NCBI GenBank assembly: GCA_905192745.1
Contig: CAJJLZ010000003.1
Location: 1 to 64,000, forward strand
Length of the DNA stretch: 64,000 nt
Reading direction: 5' to 3'
Origin: an uncultured Oscillospiraceae bacterium
GTDB taxonomy: Bacteria > Bacillota > Clostridia > Oscillospirales > Acutalibacteraceae
A model generated the notes under the pieces. It was not told where the DNA came from. It ran no database searches and saw only the letters and a program-made list of their open reading frames with translations. The translations under genes and the position numbers were made by a program. Below, piece after piece: positions 1-7,771 of the stretch (positions are counted from its first letter, which is position 1; every line of letters starts with the position of its first letter).

Positions 1-75
1 ACTTCATTCATCCCGGAGTCTGCAAACCAATTTGCGCAAAATCCTTGACACTACCTTCCGCTGTAGGAATCATTT
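1..75. other. Left edge, no supported gene
   Basis: This short stretch follows the stop of the first minus-strand gene. On the minus strand an ATG at 73 opens only 21 codons before a stop, and another ATG lies so close to the window end that nothing can be judged. The next gene of the operon probably begins just outside the window. Confidence 0.5.
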
Positions 76-663
76 CTACGCTTCCGTCAATCCGTCGCCC
101 TGAAGGCGGTAAGTACGTCCGCAGTGAGGACAATGGAGATCATCGTCCAGCACCTCGCCGCATTCGCACGCCCAGCCGATCCGGCGCGCCGGTACGCCCG
201 CCATCAGCGCGTGGTCCGGCACGTCCTTCGTTACCACCGCGCCCGCCGCGATCAGCGCGCATTTCCCGATCGTATGGCCGCACACCACCGTCGCGTTTGC
301 CCCGATCGTCGCGCCTTCCTTCACCAGCGTCCGCTTGTAGCCCGCGCTCCCCTTCGGATACCGGCTGCGGGGCGTCAGGTCGTTGGTGAACACCATCGAC
401 GGGCCGCAGAACACATAGTCCTCCAGCTCCACCCCTTCGTACAGCGACACATTGTTCTGCACCTTGACGTGGTTCCCTACCCGCACGTTGTTCGACACGT
501 TCACGTTCTGCCCAAAAGAGCAGTGCTCCCCGATCACCGCGCCGGTCTGGATGTGGCAGAAATGCCAGATCTTCGTCCCCTCGCCGATGCTTACGCCGTC
601 GTCGATATAGCTGCTTTCATGCACGAAACAGCCGCCCGGCTTCTTTTCATTCTGCTCACTCAT
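76..663 (-). CDS. wbpD: WbpD/WlbB-like UDP-sugar N-acetyltransferase
   Basis: This 195-residue protein is a left-handed beta-helix acyltransferase: hexapeptide repeats fill roughly residues 15-165, followed by the usual VVTKDVPDHALMAGVPAR exit sequence. A C-terminal zinc-ribbon-like tail has Cys166, Cys168, Cys178 and Cys181. In the Wbp pathway this family acetylates the 3-amino group of UDP-GlcNAc3NA to give UDP-GlcNAc(3NAc)A in the cytoplasm. It overlaps the upstream oxidoreductase by 8 bp (ATGAGTGA), which suggests translational coupling. Its neighbours, WbpB-like, WbpI-like and a WbpA-like dehydrogenase, fit the same pathway. The exact acceptor is inferred from this context; related transferases act on other amino sugars. 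Confidence 0.85.
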   Translation of the reverse strand: MSEQNEKKPGGCFVHESSYIDDGVSIGEGTKIWHFCHIQTGAVIGEHCSFGQNVNVSNNVRVGNHVKVQNNVSLYEGVELEDYVFCGPSMVFTNDLTPRSRYPKGSAGYKRTLVKEGATIGANATVVCGHTIGKCALIAAGAVVTKDVPDHALMAGVPARRIGWACECGEVLDDDLHCPHCGRTYRLQGDGLTEA

Positions 664-1735
664 GATCGAACCGCCCCTTGAAATCCAGCGTGGAACAGGC
701 CGTCAGCGGCAGCTTCACCGGACGGTGCTCCGCCGCGGACAGGTAGATCGCCAGCACCAATTCCAGCGCCCGGCGGCCGGCAGACGCGTCCACATACGGT
801 TTCCGCCCGGTCCGGATCGCGTCGATCACATCCGCGTACAGCGGGTTATGCCCAAAGCCGTACACGTTCGGCGGATTCTCGTGGAATCGGGCCTTTACCT
901 CGTCCGGATCGTCCTTTTCGTCCCCGAACAGCCATTCCTCGATCACGTTCACCGATTTGCCCCCGGCCTTGACCGTCCCCTTTTCACCAAACAGGTACAG
1001 CGTCTCCTCCAGATTCTTCGGATAGATGTTGGTGGTGCCTTCCACGATACCGTACGCCCCGTTTTTGAACCGCACCACCGCGATCCCCAGGTCCTCCGCC
1101 GCGATATAGTCATGGTTCAGGTTGTCGGTGTACGCCATCACTTCGTCCACCTCATCCCCCATCATCCACCGCAGCAGGTCGATGTTATGGATGCACTGGT
1201 TCATCAACGCTCCGCCGTCCTGTTCCCAGGTTCCGCGCCACGGCGCCTGCTCATAATACGACGGGCCGCGGTTCCAGCGGATATGGGCCGTGCCGTGGAA
1301 CAGGCGGCCGAAGCGCCCTTCCTCCATTGCCTCCCGGATTTTCTGCACCGATTTGTTAAACCGGTTCTGGTGGCAGGCGCAGACATTGACCCCTTTTTCC
1401 TCTGCCAGCGCGACGATTTTGTCCGCGTCCGCCAGAGACAGCGCGATCGGCTTTTCGATAATCAGGTTTACCCCGGCTTCGATGCAGTCCAGCGCGATAG
1501 CGGCGTGCTTGCCGCTTTCGGTCGCGATCGCAATCAGATCCAGCTTCTCATTTTTCAGCATCTCCCGGTAATCGGTGTATTTCTTCACCGTCGCGGGGAG
1601 GGAGAATTTCTCGATCTTTTCCTCCATATGGGAGGGGTCCACGTCGCACAGGGCGACAATGTTCAGGTGATTTTCCAGCGCGGCGGCCACATGGTTAAAG
1701 GAGATCCGGCCGCAGCCTATCAGTGCATAGTTCAT
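656..1735 (-). CDS. wbpB: WbpB/WlbA-like NAD-dependent sugar 3-dehydrogenase (Gfo/Idh/MocA)
   Basis: A 359-residue Gfo/Idh/MocA oxidoreductase. The N-terminal Rossmann fold carries ALIGCGRIS at residues 4-12, the conserved EKP is at 94-96, and GGALMNQCIHNIDLL (174-188) holds the active-site histidine. The WlbA/WbpB branch oxidises C3 of UDP-GlcNAcA to the 3-keto sugar, which is then transaminated and acetylated. It lies 41 bp downstream of the WbpI-like gene and overlaps wbpD by 8 bp, so the three form one unit. The family assignment is firm. The substrate is inferred from the neighbours, since inositol and other sugar dehydrogenases share the fold. Confidence 0.85.
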   Translation of the reverse strand: MNYALIGCGRISFNHVAAALENHLNIVALCDVDPSHMEEKIEKFSLPATVKKYTDYREMLKNEKLDLIAIATESGKHAAIALDCIEAGVNLIIEKPIALSLADADKIVALAEEKGVNVCACHQNRFNKSVQKIREAMEEGRFGRLFHGTAHIRWNRGPSYYEQAPWRGTWEQDGGALMNQCIHNIDLLRWMMGDEVDEVMAYTDNLNHDYIAAEDLGIAVVRFKNGAYGIVEGTTNIYPKNLEETLYLFGEKGTVKAGGKSVNVIEEWLFGDEKDDPDEVKARFHENPPNVYGFGHNPLYADVIDAIRTGRKPYVDASAGRRALELVLAIYLSAAEHRPVKLPLTACSTLDFKGRFDHE

Positions 1736-1776
1736 TGGTTTGGTTCCTTTCTGTCCGGAGCTTGTCCCCCGGTCAT

Positions 1777-2877
1777 TTACTTTTCGCCGCGCAGAACGGC
1801 GCAGATGGCTTCGGCCGCATGGCCGTCCCCGTAATACGGCGGGCGGTTGTGCTCGTCTGCCTTCGTATTCCTCACCTTGTCCAGAATATCCGCCGTGTCC
1901 GGTTTTGCCAGAATATTATGCCCGCCGTTCAGGGTTTCCACCCATTCGGTCTGATCCCGCACCGTCACACAGGGTGTGCCGAGGATATACGCTTCCTTCT
2001 GTAATCCGCCCGAATCGGTAACCGCCTTCACGGCGTTTTTCGTAAAGTACAGCATATCCAGATATCCCATCGGCTCCACAAAGAGGATGTTCCGGTAGCC
2101 GTGGGTTTCCCGCAGCTCCCTCACCATTCCCTTGGTGCGGGGATGAACCGGGAAGAGCACCGGCGCGTCCAGCTGCTCGAACGCGTCCAGCACGTTCCGG
2201 ACCTTCTCCAGCGAATCGGTGTTTTCCGCGCGGTGGACGGTGGCCAGATACCAGCGCTCCACCGGTTCCACCGGGCCGAAGAGCCCTTCCAGCCGGCCGA
2301 AGTAAAAGGCGGGCGGGTTCTTTTCCATCTCCCGGGAGTAGTGCAAAACCGCGTCGCACATCACATCCCCCACATTATACACTCCGTGGGTGATCCCTTC
2401 GTCCTTCAGATGTGCTGCTGCGGTATCGGTGGGACAGAAGAGAAAGTGGGAAATACGATCGGTCAGAATACGGTTCTGTTCCTCCGGCATCGCCATATTG
2501 AAGGAGCGCAGTCCCGCTTCCACATGGATGATCGGGATCAGGAGCTTGGACGCGGCGATCGCGCCCGCCAATGTGGAGTTGGTGTCCCCGTATACCATCA
2601 GGTAATCCGGTTTCTCCTTCAGCAGGATTTCCTCAATCCCCACCATCATGGCCGCGGTCTGCTTTGCGTGGCTCCCCGAGCCGACGCCGAGGTTATAATC
2701 CGGCCGGGGGATCTGCAGTTCTTCGAAAAAGATATCCGACATATTGCTGTCGTAGTGCTGGCCGGTATGCACCAGCAGTTCCTCGTTTTCCTGCCTCAGC
2801 ACCCGGGACACTGCCGCCGCCTTGATGAACTGCGGCCTCGCCCCCACCACCGTGACGATTTTCCGGTTTTTTTCCAT
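1777..2877 (-). CDS. wbpI: UDP-sugar 2-epimerase, WecB/WbpI family
   Basis: A 366-residue non-hydrolysing UDP-GlcNAc 2-epimerase-fold enzyme. Recognisable blocks are GARPQFIKAA (12-21), HTGQHYD (37-43), GDTNST (97-102), HVEAGLRS (118-125) and PEEQNR (131-136). In this company (dehydrogenase, WbpB-like, WbpD-like) the likely role is conversion of UDP-GlcNAc(3NAc)A to the manno epimer UDP-ManNAc(3NAc)A. Ordinary WecB/MnaA activity on UDP-GlcNAc cannot be excluded, because both share these motifs. It is the first gene after a 258-bp hairpin-rich gap that separates it from dehydrogenase copy A, so it may start its own transcript. Confidence 0.87.
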   Translation of the reverse strand: MEKNRKIVTVVGARPQFIKAAAVSRVLRQENEELLVHTGQHYDSNMSDIFFEELQIPRPDYNLGVGSGSHAKQTAAMMVGIEEILLKEKPDYLMVYGDTNSTLAGAIAASKLLIPIIHVEAGLRSFNMAMPEEQNRILTDRISHFLFCPTDTAAAHLKDEGITHGVYNVGDVMCDAVLHYSREMEKNPPAFYFGRLEGLFGPVEPVERWYLATVHRAENTDSLEKVRNVLDAFEQLDAPVLFPVHPRTKGMVRELRETHGYRNILFVEPMGYLDMLYFTKNAVKAVTDSGGLQKEAYILGTPCVTVRDQTEWVETLNGGHNILAKPDTADILDKVRNTKADEHNRPPYYGDGHAAEAICAVLRGEK

Positions 2878-3135
2878 GCATCCACTGTCCTTCCGCGCTT
2901 TTCCTTGTAAGGCGCCGCCTTACGATGCTATACCATAGCGCCGCCCAGCCGGATTCTATACGAGCCTTCTCTTGCGGCGCTATTGAGAAATGCTTTCGCA
3001 TTTCTCCTGAACGTCATTAAATGATTGGAAGCCGAGGAGAAAAACGATGGCGCCGCAAAGCGGCGGGAGGAGCCTTTGGCCCGGCAATCGTTTTTCGATG
3101 AATCCGGCTTTGCCGGATTCATTATACCCTCTTTT
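2878..3135 (-). other. Hairpin-rich intergenic leader
   Basis: This gap contains no gene but is packed with perfect inverted repeats: 2907-2923 (7-bp arms), 2985-3006 (9-bp arms, GAGAAATGC), 3040-3048 pairing with 3087-3095 (AAAAACGAT), 3052-3064 (GCCGC) and 3100-3120 (9-bp arms, GAATCCGGC). On the minus strand they would all lie in the 5' leader of the wbpI transcript if the promoter at 3123-3151 is used. None is followed by a clear T-tract, so simple termination is not well supported. A structured leader or a relic of a small mobile repeat are both possible. Confidence 0.6.
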
Positions 3136-3151
3136 TTACAAAACCTCAATA
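3123..3151 (-). promoter_or_regulatory. Possible sigma-A promoter for wbpI-wbpB-wbpD
   Basis: On the minus strand TTGAGG is followed after 17 bp by a perfect TATAAT. The -35 box lies inside the last codons of dehydrogenase copy A. If real, it lets the wbpIBD genes be expressed independently of the AT-rich cassette upstream. Assigned on spacing and consensus only. Confidence 0.5.
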
Positions 3152-4464
3152 TTCCCGCGGGATTTCACCGCTTTCATTGCGTTTTTGGTATCGAACACCG
3201 CTTTCGCGTGCTGCTGTACGAAGTCGTAGTCCACATTCGTATGCGCCGCCGTCACCATGACCAGATCCGCGCTCTCCAGCAGCTCCGCCGTCAGCTCCTT
3301 CTCCCCCGCCACGGTCTTTCCCTTGTACCGGTACTCGCTTACCCACGGGTCATAAAAGCTCACCTTCGCGCCTTCCCGTTCCAGCACCTCGATCACCCGC
3401 AGCGCCGGGCTTTCCCGGTAATCGTCGATATCGTTCTTATACGCCACGCCCAGAATCAGCACCTTCGCGTTCTTCAGCGACTTCTCCGATTCGTTCAGAA
3501 TCTTCCCCGCGCGCTCCACGCAGTATTCCGGCATCTGGTCGTTAATCATCATCGAGCTTTCAATCATCGACGTGTGGAACCCATATTCCCGCGCCTTCCA
3601 CGACAGGTAGTACGGGTCCAGCGGGATGCAGTGTCCGCCGAGGCCGGGGCCCGGATAGAACGCCTGAAACCCGTACGGCTTTGTTTTGGCCGCGTCCACA
3701 ACCTCCCACATACTGATTCCCATCTTCCTGCACAGCATCGTCAGCTCGTTCACCAGTCCGATATTGATATTCCGGTAGGTATTCTCCAGAATCTTTTCCA
3801 TTTCCGCCACCGCCGGGCTGGACACCTCGTATACGTCTCCCTCCAGCACCGCGCGGTACATCGCCGCGATCACTTCCGTCGCGTCTTTCCCGATCGCTCC
3901 CACGACCTTCGGCGTGTTCTTCGTCTTATAGATCAGGTTGCCCGGATCCACACGCTCCGGCGAGAATCCAAGGTAGAAGTCCTCCCCGCATTTCAGGCCC
4001 GAACCTTCTTCCAGAATCGGCTTAATCAATTCTTCCGTCGTTCCCGGATAGGTCGTGGATTCCAGTACCACCATGGTGTCCTTTTTCAGGTACTTCGACA
4101 CCGCCTCGGTCGAGCTGCGCACATAGCTGATATCCGGCTGCTGATGCGCGTCCAGCGGCGTCGGCACGCAGATCGCGATGAAGTCCACGTCCTTCACAAA
4201 GCTGAAGTCGGTGGTTGCCGTCAGCGTTCCCGCCTTCACCAGCTCTTCCAGATCGCTGTCCACCACGTCCCCGATGTAGTTGTGTCCGGCGTTCACCAGC
4301 TCTACCTTTTTCGCCTGCACGTCGAATCCGATGGTCTTGAATCCGGCCTTCGCCTTCTCCACCGCCAGCGGCAGCCCCACATAGCCGAGGCCTACCACCC
4401 CGACCACGATTTCCCTGCTCTCAATCTTTTTCAGCAGCGTTTCCTTCATGCTCGTCTTGCTCAT
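3136..4464 (-). CDS. wbpA: UDP-GlcNAc-type 6-dehydrogenase, copy A (WbpA-like)
   Basis: A 442-residue nucleotide-sugar dehydrogenase. It has the NAD-binding GLGYVGLPLA (25-34), ESTTYPGTTEE (135-145), FSPERVDPG (168-176) and the catalytic-cysteine loop GPGLGGHCIPLDP around Cys279. The FSPERVDPG form is typical of enzymes that oxidise UDP-N-acetylhexosamines (WbpA/WecC) rather than UDP-glucose. It supplies the uronic acid needed by wbpB/wbpI/wbpD downstream. The gene is almost identical to copy B at 14,063-15,391: 8 base differences in 1,329, with residue changes Ser/Asn at 5 and 16 and Gly/Ala near the C-terminus. A strong Shine-Dalgarno (GGAGG) precedes the ATG. Its first 44 bp overlap the end of the upstream acyltransferase. 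Confidence 0.93.
   Translation of the reverse strand: MSKTSMKETLLKKIESREIVVGVVGLGYVGLPLAVEKAKAGFKTIGFDVQAKKVELVNAGHNYIGDVVDSDLEELVKAGTLTATTDFSFVKDVDFIAICVPTPLDAHQQPDISYVRSSTEAVSKYLKKDTMVVLESTTYPGTTEELIKPILEEGSGLKCGEDFYLGFSPERVDPGNLIYKTKNTPKVVGAIGKDATEVIAAMYRAVLEGDVYEVSSPAVAEMEKILENTYRNINIGLVNELTMLCRKMGISMWEVVDAAKTKPYGFQAFYPGPGLGGHCIPLDPYYLSWKAREYGFHTSMIESSMMINDQMPEYCVERAGKILNESEKSLKNAKVLILGVAYKNDIDDYRESPALRVIEVLEREGAKVSFYDPWVSEYRYKGKTVAGEKELTAELLESADLVMVTAAHTNVDYDFVQQHAKAVFDTKNAMKAVKSRGNIEVL
3265..4417. repeat. Long direct repeat, copy A (identical core of dehydrogenase gene)
   Basis: Compared base by base with 14,192-15,344 (offset 10,927), this 1,153-bp segment shows no difference. Differences appear only outside it, at 3155, 3166, 3205, 3235, 3264, 4418, 4450 and 4451. 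The repeat is in direct orientation, so recombination would delete or duplicate the intervening 10.9 kb. Confidence 0.95.
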
Positions 4465-5062
4465 GGTTTTCTTCCTCCAATATATTGATTTCCTTTATAA
4501 ATTTGGCTGGATTCCCAGCAATAACACAATGTCCTTCAGGAAAGCTCTTTGTAACAACAGATCCCGCACCAACCACGGTATGCGGACCGAGTTCTACTCC
4601 GGGGAGAATCACGCTATTCATACCAATCCAGCACTTTTCTCCCAAAACGACTGGTTTAGGCGGCAAATGTTCATCCGGGTTTTCCAACGCATGATTTGCC
4701 GTTATCAACCCAACATTGGGGGCAATATATGTACCGCGACCGATTGTGATGGAACCAATCCCCTGAAAATAGCAGCCAAAGGATTGAAAATTATTCAGAT
4801 CGTCTGGATGAAAATGAATATTCTCAGGCCCTATAACGGTTAATCTAGGCGAAACCGGCCAAGGAATGCCACGATTCACTTTTAATCTCCGGCAGCCAAC
4901 ATAATCTTTCACAAGCCAGCGCCATCCCCTAAATCGCCTAACAAACCATTTTCCTGTCAGTAAATCTTTATTGTAGTGACATCTCCATGCAATGAAATGA
5001 CCGCGCATATAGTAATAAACGCCGCTTATTCCCATTCGGATTTTTCGCAAAAGTTTTTTCAT
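4421..5062 (-). CDS. Hexapeptide-repeat acyltransferase (WcaF/maltose acetyltransferase-like)
   Basis: A 213-residue left-handed beta-helix acyltransferase. Motifs include GKWFVRRFRG near the N-terminus, TIGRGTYIAPNVGLITANHAL in the helix (about 103-124), GEKCWIGMNSVILPGV and a terminal VVTKSFPEGHCVIAGNPAKF. It probably O-acetylates a sugar of the polysaccharide. The gene follows the flippase by 10 bp and has a GGAGG site. Its last 14 or so codons run through the Shine-Dalgarno and first 44 bp of dehydrogenase copy A. The resulting tail is very acidic and lies beyond the normal family end, as if the natural stop was lost where foreign DNA joined the repeated gene. Confidence 0.82.
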   Translation of the reverse strand: MKKLLRKIRMGISGVYYYMRGHFIAWRCHYNKDLLTGKWFVRRFRGWRWLVKDYVGCRRLKVNRGIPWPVSPRLTVIGPENIHFHPDDLNNFQSFGCYFQGIGSITIGRGTYIAPNVGLITANHALENPDEHLPPKPVVLGEKCWIGMNSVILPGVELGPHTVVGAGSVVTKSFPEGHCVIAGNPAKFIKEINILEEENHEQDEHEGNAAEKD

Positions 5063-5072
5063 AATGCCTCCG

Positions 5073-6524
5073 TTACTGGTTCAAACAACGAAATTTTCTC
5101 AACGTATACTTGAAGACAAGGGCACCATACAACACACACCATACGCATCCCAATAGTATTGACTCCATAATTTCTCCACAATAGTGCTGCAAAGGAATTC
5201 CTTGCTTAACAAAGTAAAAGAGAACACCAAATATCATATTGAGGAGTGTAATGATGCCAAGCTGTTTCCACGGAAACACCCTTCTCAATGAAATTTTCAG
5301 CTCGTTGGCTGTCGCTATTAATTGGAAAACCGCCGTACACACGGTAACCGATACCGTTGCAATAGCCGGACCAACAAAACCAAACAGCCAATAAAACAGG
5401 AAATTCAAAATAATGTTCAGCACCAGCGAAAGAAGTGAACTATAAAAGATGAATTTGGTCTTGCCCGTCGCGTTCAGAATCATGCCGAAATAGGTACAAC
5501 GAAGCAGTGATAACAGCGTATACACCCGGAATACGGATACACCCGGCAGATATTTTTCAGAATATAAGACCGATATAACATCCGGAGCATAGGTGAAAAG
5601 CCCGATAGAAAAAAAGCATATGATAATATAGGAAACGATCGTCGCGTCGCCCCATAGGCGGACAGCTTTTTCATTGTTTCCATTTTTCAATTCCACCGTC
5701 AGCTTCGGCAAAAGGACAGCGGTTAACGACGTTGCGAAAAAGGAAAGCGGGAGTTCTTTGGAAGCATTCGTATAGATAGCCATCTGCTCCGTATCAAAAA
5801 AATACCCGATCAGCAGCTTGTCCGTCTCAATCTGAAGCGTCCCCATCACACTGGCCAGTCCGATAGGAATAGAAAACGCCAGCATTGTGCGGATCAGCTT
5901 CCAATCCAAAGAAAAACGAAGCCGTCCGGAAACGTTGTAGGCAATGCCATATACCGCCAAAGCAAAAAGCGCTTCCGCAGCAATGAATATCGCCATATAC
6001 AAAGTGAAATTCCACTGCATCCAGATTGCCAGCAGAACAACCAGCACATTGCTCAGGCTATGTAAAATCGTAAAGATGATCAACAATTGAGTCCGGTGAT
6101 AAACTACCAGCAAATTCTGGATACTGGAAGAAACGACCCTAGCCCATGGATAAATTAAAAACACATACGCAAAATTCCGAATATAGGCGTTTTTAAAATA
6201 CGTTTCAAAACACGGGGTCAGGAACAACAGCACAACGCCCATCACTACGCAAAGAAGGGTGTTCAGCGTGTAATAATTTGACAGAAAATGACGGCGTTCC
6301 TCCGTCTCTTCCGTTCTGGCAACAAAATAGTTGATACTGTTCGGCAATCCCAATGTGAAAAGGGACACCGCCAGATTGATTACCATAAGAATCTGCGAAT
6401 AGGTTCCATACTCTTCGAGCGTTCGAAAGCGGGAAAGGAGCATGGCGTTGACCATGGTAATTGCCAATGTAATCATTTTGGTGATGGTCAGCTTAACAGC
6501 ATCCCGACCTACTGCGTTTTTCAA
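5073..6524 (-). CDS. wzx: Wzx-like polysaccharide flippase (first copy)
   Basis: An integral membrane protein of about 483 residues with repeated hydrophobic helices throughout (12-14 expected), of the polysaccharide-transporter/MATE-like superfamily. It would flip lipid-linked repeat units across the membrane. The N-terminus shows the family's amphipathic start and RFRTLEEYGTYSQILMVINL. The chosen start is a TTG at 6524, because GGAGG sits 8 bases upstream; a frame opening at 6539 would place the ribosome site inside the gene. It sits between a GT4 gene and the acyltransferase in the AT-rich block. A second, unrelated-looking flippase is at 17,889-19,454. Confidence 0.87.
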   Translation of the reverse strand: MKNAVGRDAVKLTITKMITLAITMVNAMLLSRFRTLEEYGTYSQILMVINLAVSLFTLGLPNSINYFVARTEETEERRHFLSNYYTLNTLLCVVMGVVLLFLTPCFETYFKNAYIRNFAYVFLIYPWARVVSSSIQNLLVVYHRTQLLIIFTILHSLSNVLVVLLAIWMQWNFTLYMAIFIAAEALFALAVYGIAYNVSGRLRFSLDWKLIRTMLAFSIPIGLASVMGTLQIETDKLLIGYFFDTEQMAIYTNASKELPLSFFATSLTAVLLPKLTVELKNGNNEKAVRLWGDATIVSYIIICFFSIGLFTYAPDVISVLYSEKYLPGVSVFRVYTLLSLLRCTYFGMILNATGKTKFIFYSSLLSLVLNIILNFLFYWLFGFVGPAIATVSVTVCTAVFQLIATANELKISLRRVFPWKQLGIITLLNMIFGVLFYFVKQGIPLQHYCGEIMESILLGCVWCVLYGALVFKYTLRKFRCLNQ

Positions 6525-6562
6525 AAAGGGAGCCTCCAAACTATGTGTCTTCGCTTATGACA

Positions 6563-7771
6563 CTATTTGTGAATACATCTCATAATCAAGTCAACTTCCT
6601 GATCTACCCGCTCCTGCCAACTCGGCAGGAATTTTTCTGCTGTTTGTAATGCCCTTTTACGGATGATATCGGCTTTCTCAGGATAGTTATATATGTTTTC
6701 AATTTGATCTGCAGCTTCCTCATCCGAATCAACTAAAAAACCATTTTCCTGATTGGCAATAAATTCATCTAAAGAACCATCGTTGCAGGAAACAATCACA
6801 GCTCCGGCAGAAAGCATCTCATAAAAAACATTTCCCAAGTTACACATATCATATAAACTGAACGAAACGATTGCCGTTTTACACATAAAATTAATCGTAT
6901 CCTTATCGACAGCCCCCATAAAAATCACGTCATTTTCCAATCCATAGCTCTGAACCTGTTTCCTCAGTTCTATCTCATACGAGGATTCCAACATCTGGCC
7001 TGCTAGATACAATTGAAATGGATAGCCCCGATCTTTTAATATTTTCAGAATATGGATGGCTCTATCTTGCCGTTTCCACTTGCTGATACGTGCAACATAA
7101 AACAAAAACGGATAATTTTTAATACCTAACCGATCTCTTTGGGCTTCCATTTGCCGCTCCGTCAATACAGGCATGCTGTCAACCCCATTTTTCCAAAAGT
7201 AGAAATCATATGGAGGCGCTTTCTTGTTCAATGCCTTCACTACGAGATCGCCTTTTGATCCATCATCCGTTACTAGCAGAAAGTCCTTTGGCAACGTAAA
7301 TGCTTTGGTTTCTACAAAATTTAACAGGCGTGTTTTTAAAGTACCCTGTCGTTCTATCGTCCGATTTATAAAAGTTCCATACAGTCTTTGACCACACGGT
7401 ATATGTCGACTCCGAACAACAGATGCAAGAACGCCTGCAGTCCCCCCATGAAGATAGACAAAATCATAATTGGTTTCCTGCAAAATGCCGGAAACATCTT
7501 TTTTTAGCCGTGCTATAGCGGTAATTTTTTTGAGGGGCTTTTTCGGCCAAACAAAAGAGCCTACTATCTGTTTTGGCTTCAACCATGAAATTTGAATATT
7601 ATATGGTAAGAAATCTTGATTATCAATCAAATATAAATCCACATTATGCCCCTGTGTAATCAACGCGTGAAGTGGATATATGAAAGCTGGCATCCCTCTA
7701 GCATAGGGCGCACCATGGAAAAGTAATTCGTTAAGGCCGGTCCAACAGTCGGTAATATATAATATTTTCAA
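6563..7771 (-). CDS. Family 4-type glycosyltransferase
   Basis: A 402-residue GT-B glycosyltransferase. The C-terminal half has FYVARISKWKRQDRAI (donor-site region), an FMGAVDKDTI segment and YEMLSAGAVIVSCNDGSLDEF, the E-x7-E-like nucleotide-sugar region of GT4 enzymes. The donor and acceptor sugars cannot be read from the sequence. The start is TTG, placed immediately after the TAG stop of the upstream polymerase, with GGAGGG 8 bases before it, so translation is coupled. It is AT-rich, like its neighbours. Confidence 0.85.
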   Translation of the reverse strand: MKILYITDCWTGLNELLFHGAPYARGMPAFIYPLHALITQGHNVDLYLIDNQDFLPYNIQISWLKPKQIVGSFVWPKKPLKKITAIARLKKDVSGILQETNYDFVYLHGGTAGVLASVVRSRHIPCGQRLYGTFINRTIERQGTLKTRLLNFVETKAFTLPKDFLLVTDDGSKGDLVVKALNKKAPPYDFYFWKNGVDSMPVLTERQMEAQRDRLGIKNYPFLFYVARISKWKRQDRAIHILKILKDRGYPFQLYLAGQMLESSYEIELRKQVQSYGLENDVIFMGAVDKDTINFMCKTAIVSFSLYDMCNLGNVFYEMLSAGAVIVSCNDGSLDEFIANQENGFLVDSDEEAADQIENIYNYPEKADIIRKRALQTAEKFLPSWQERVDQEVDLIMRCIHK

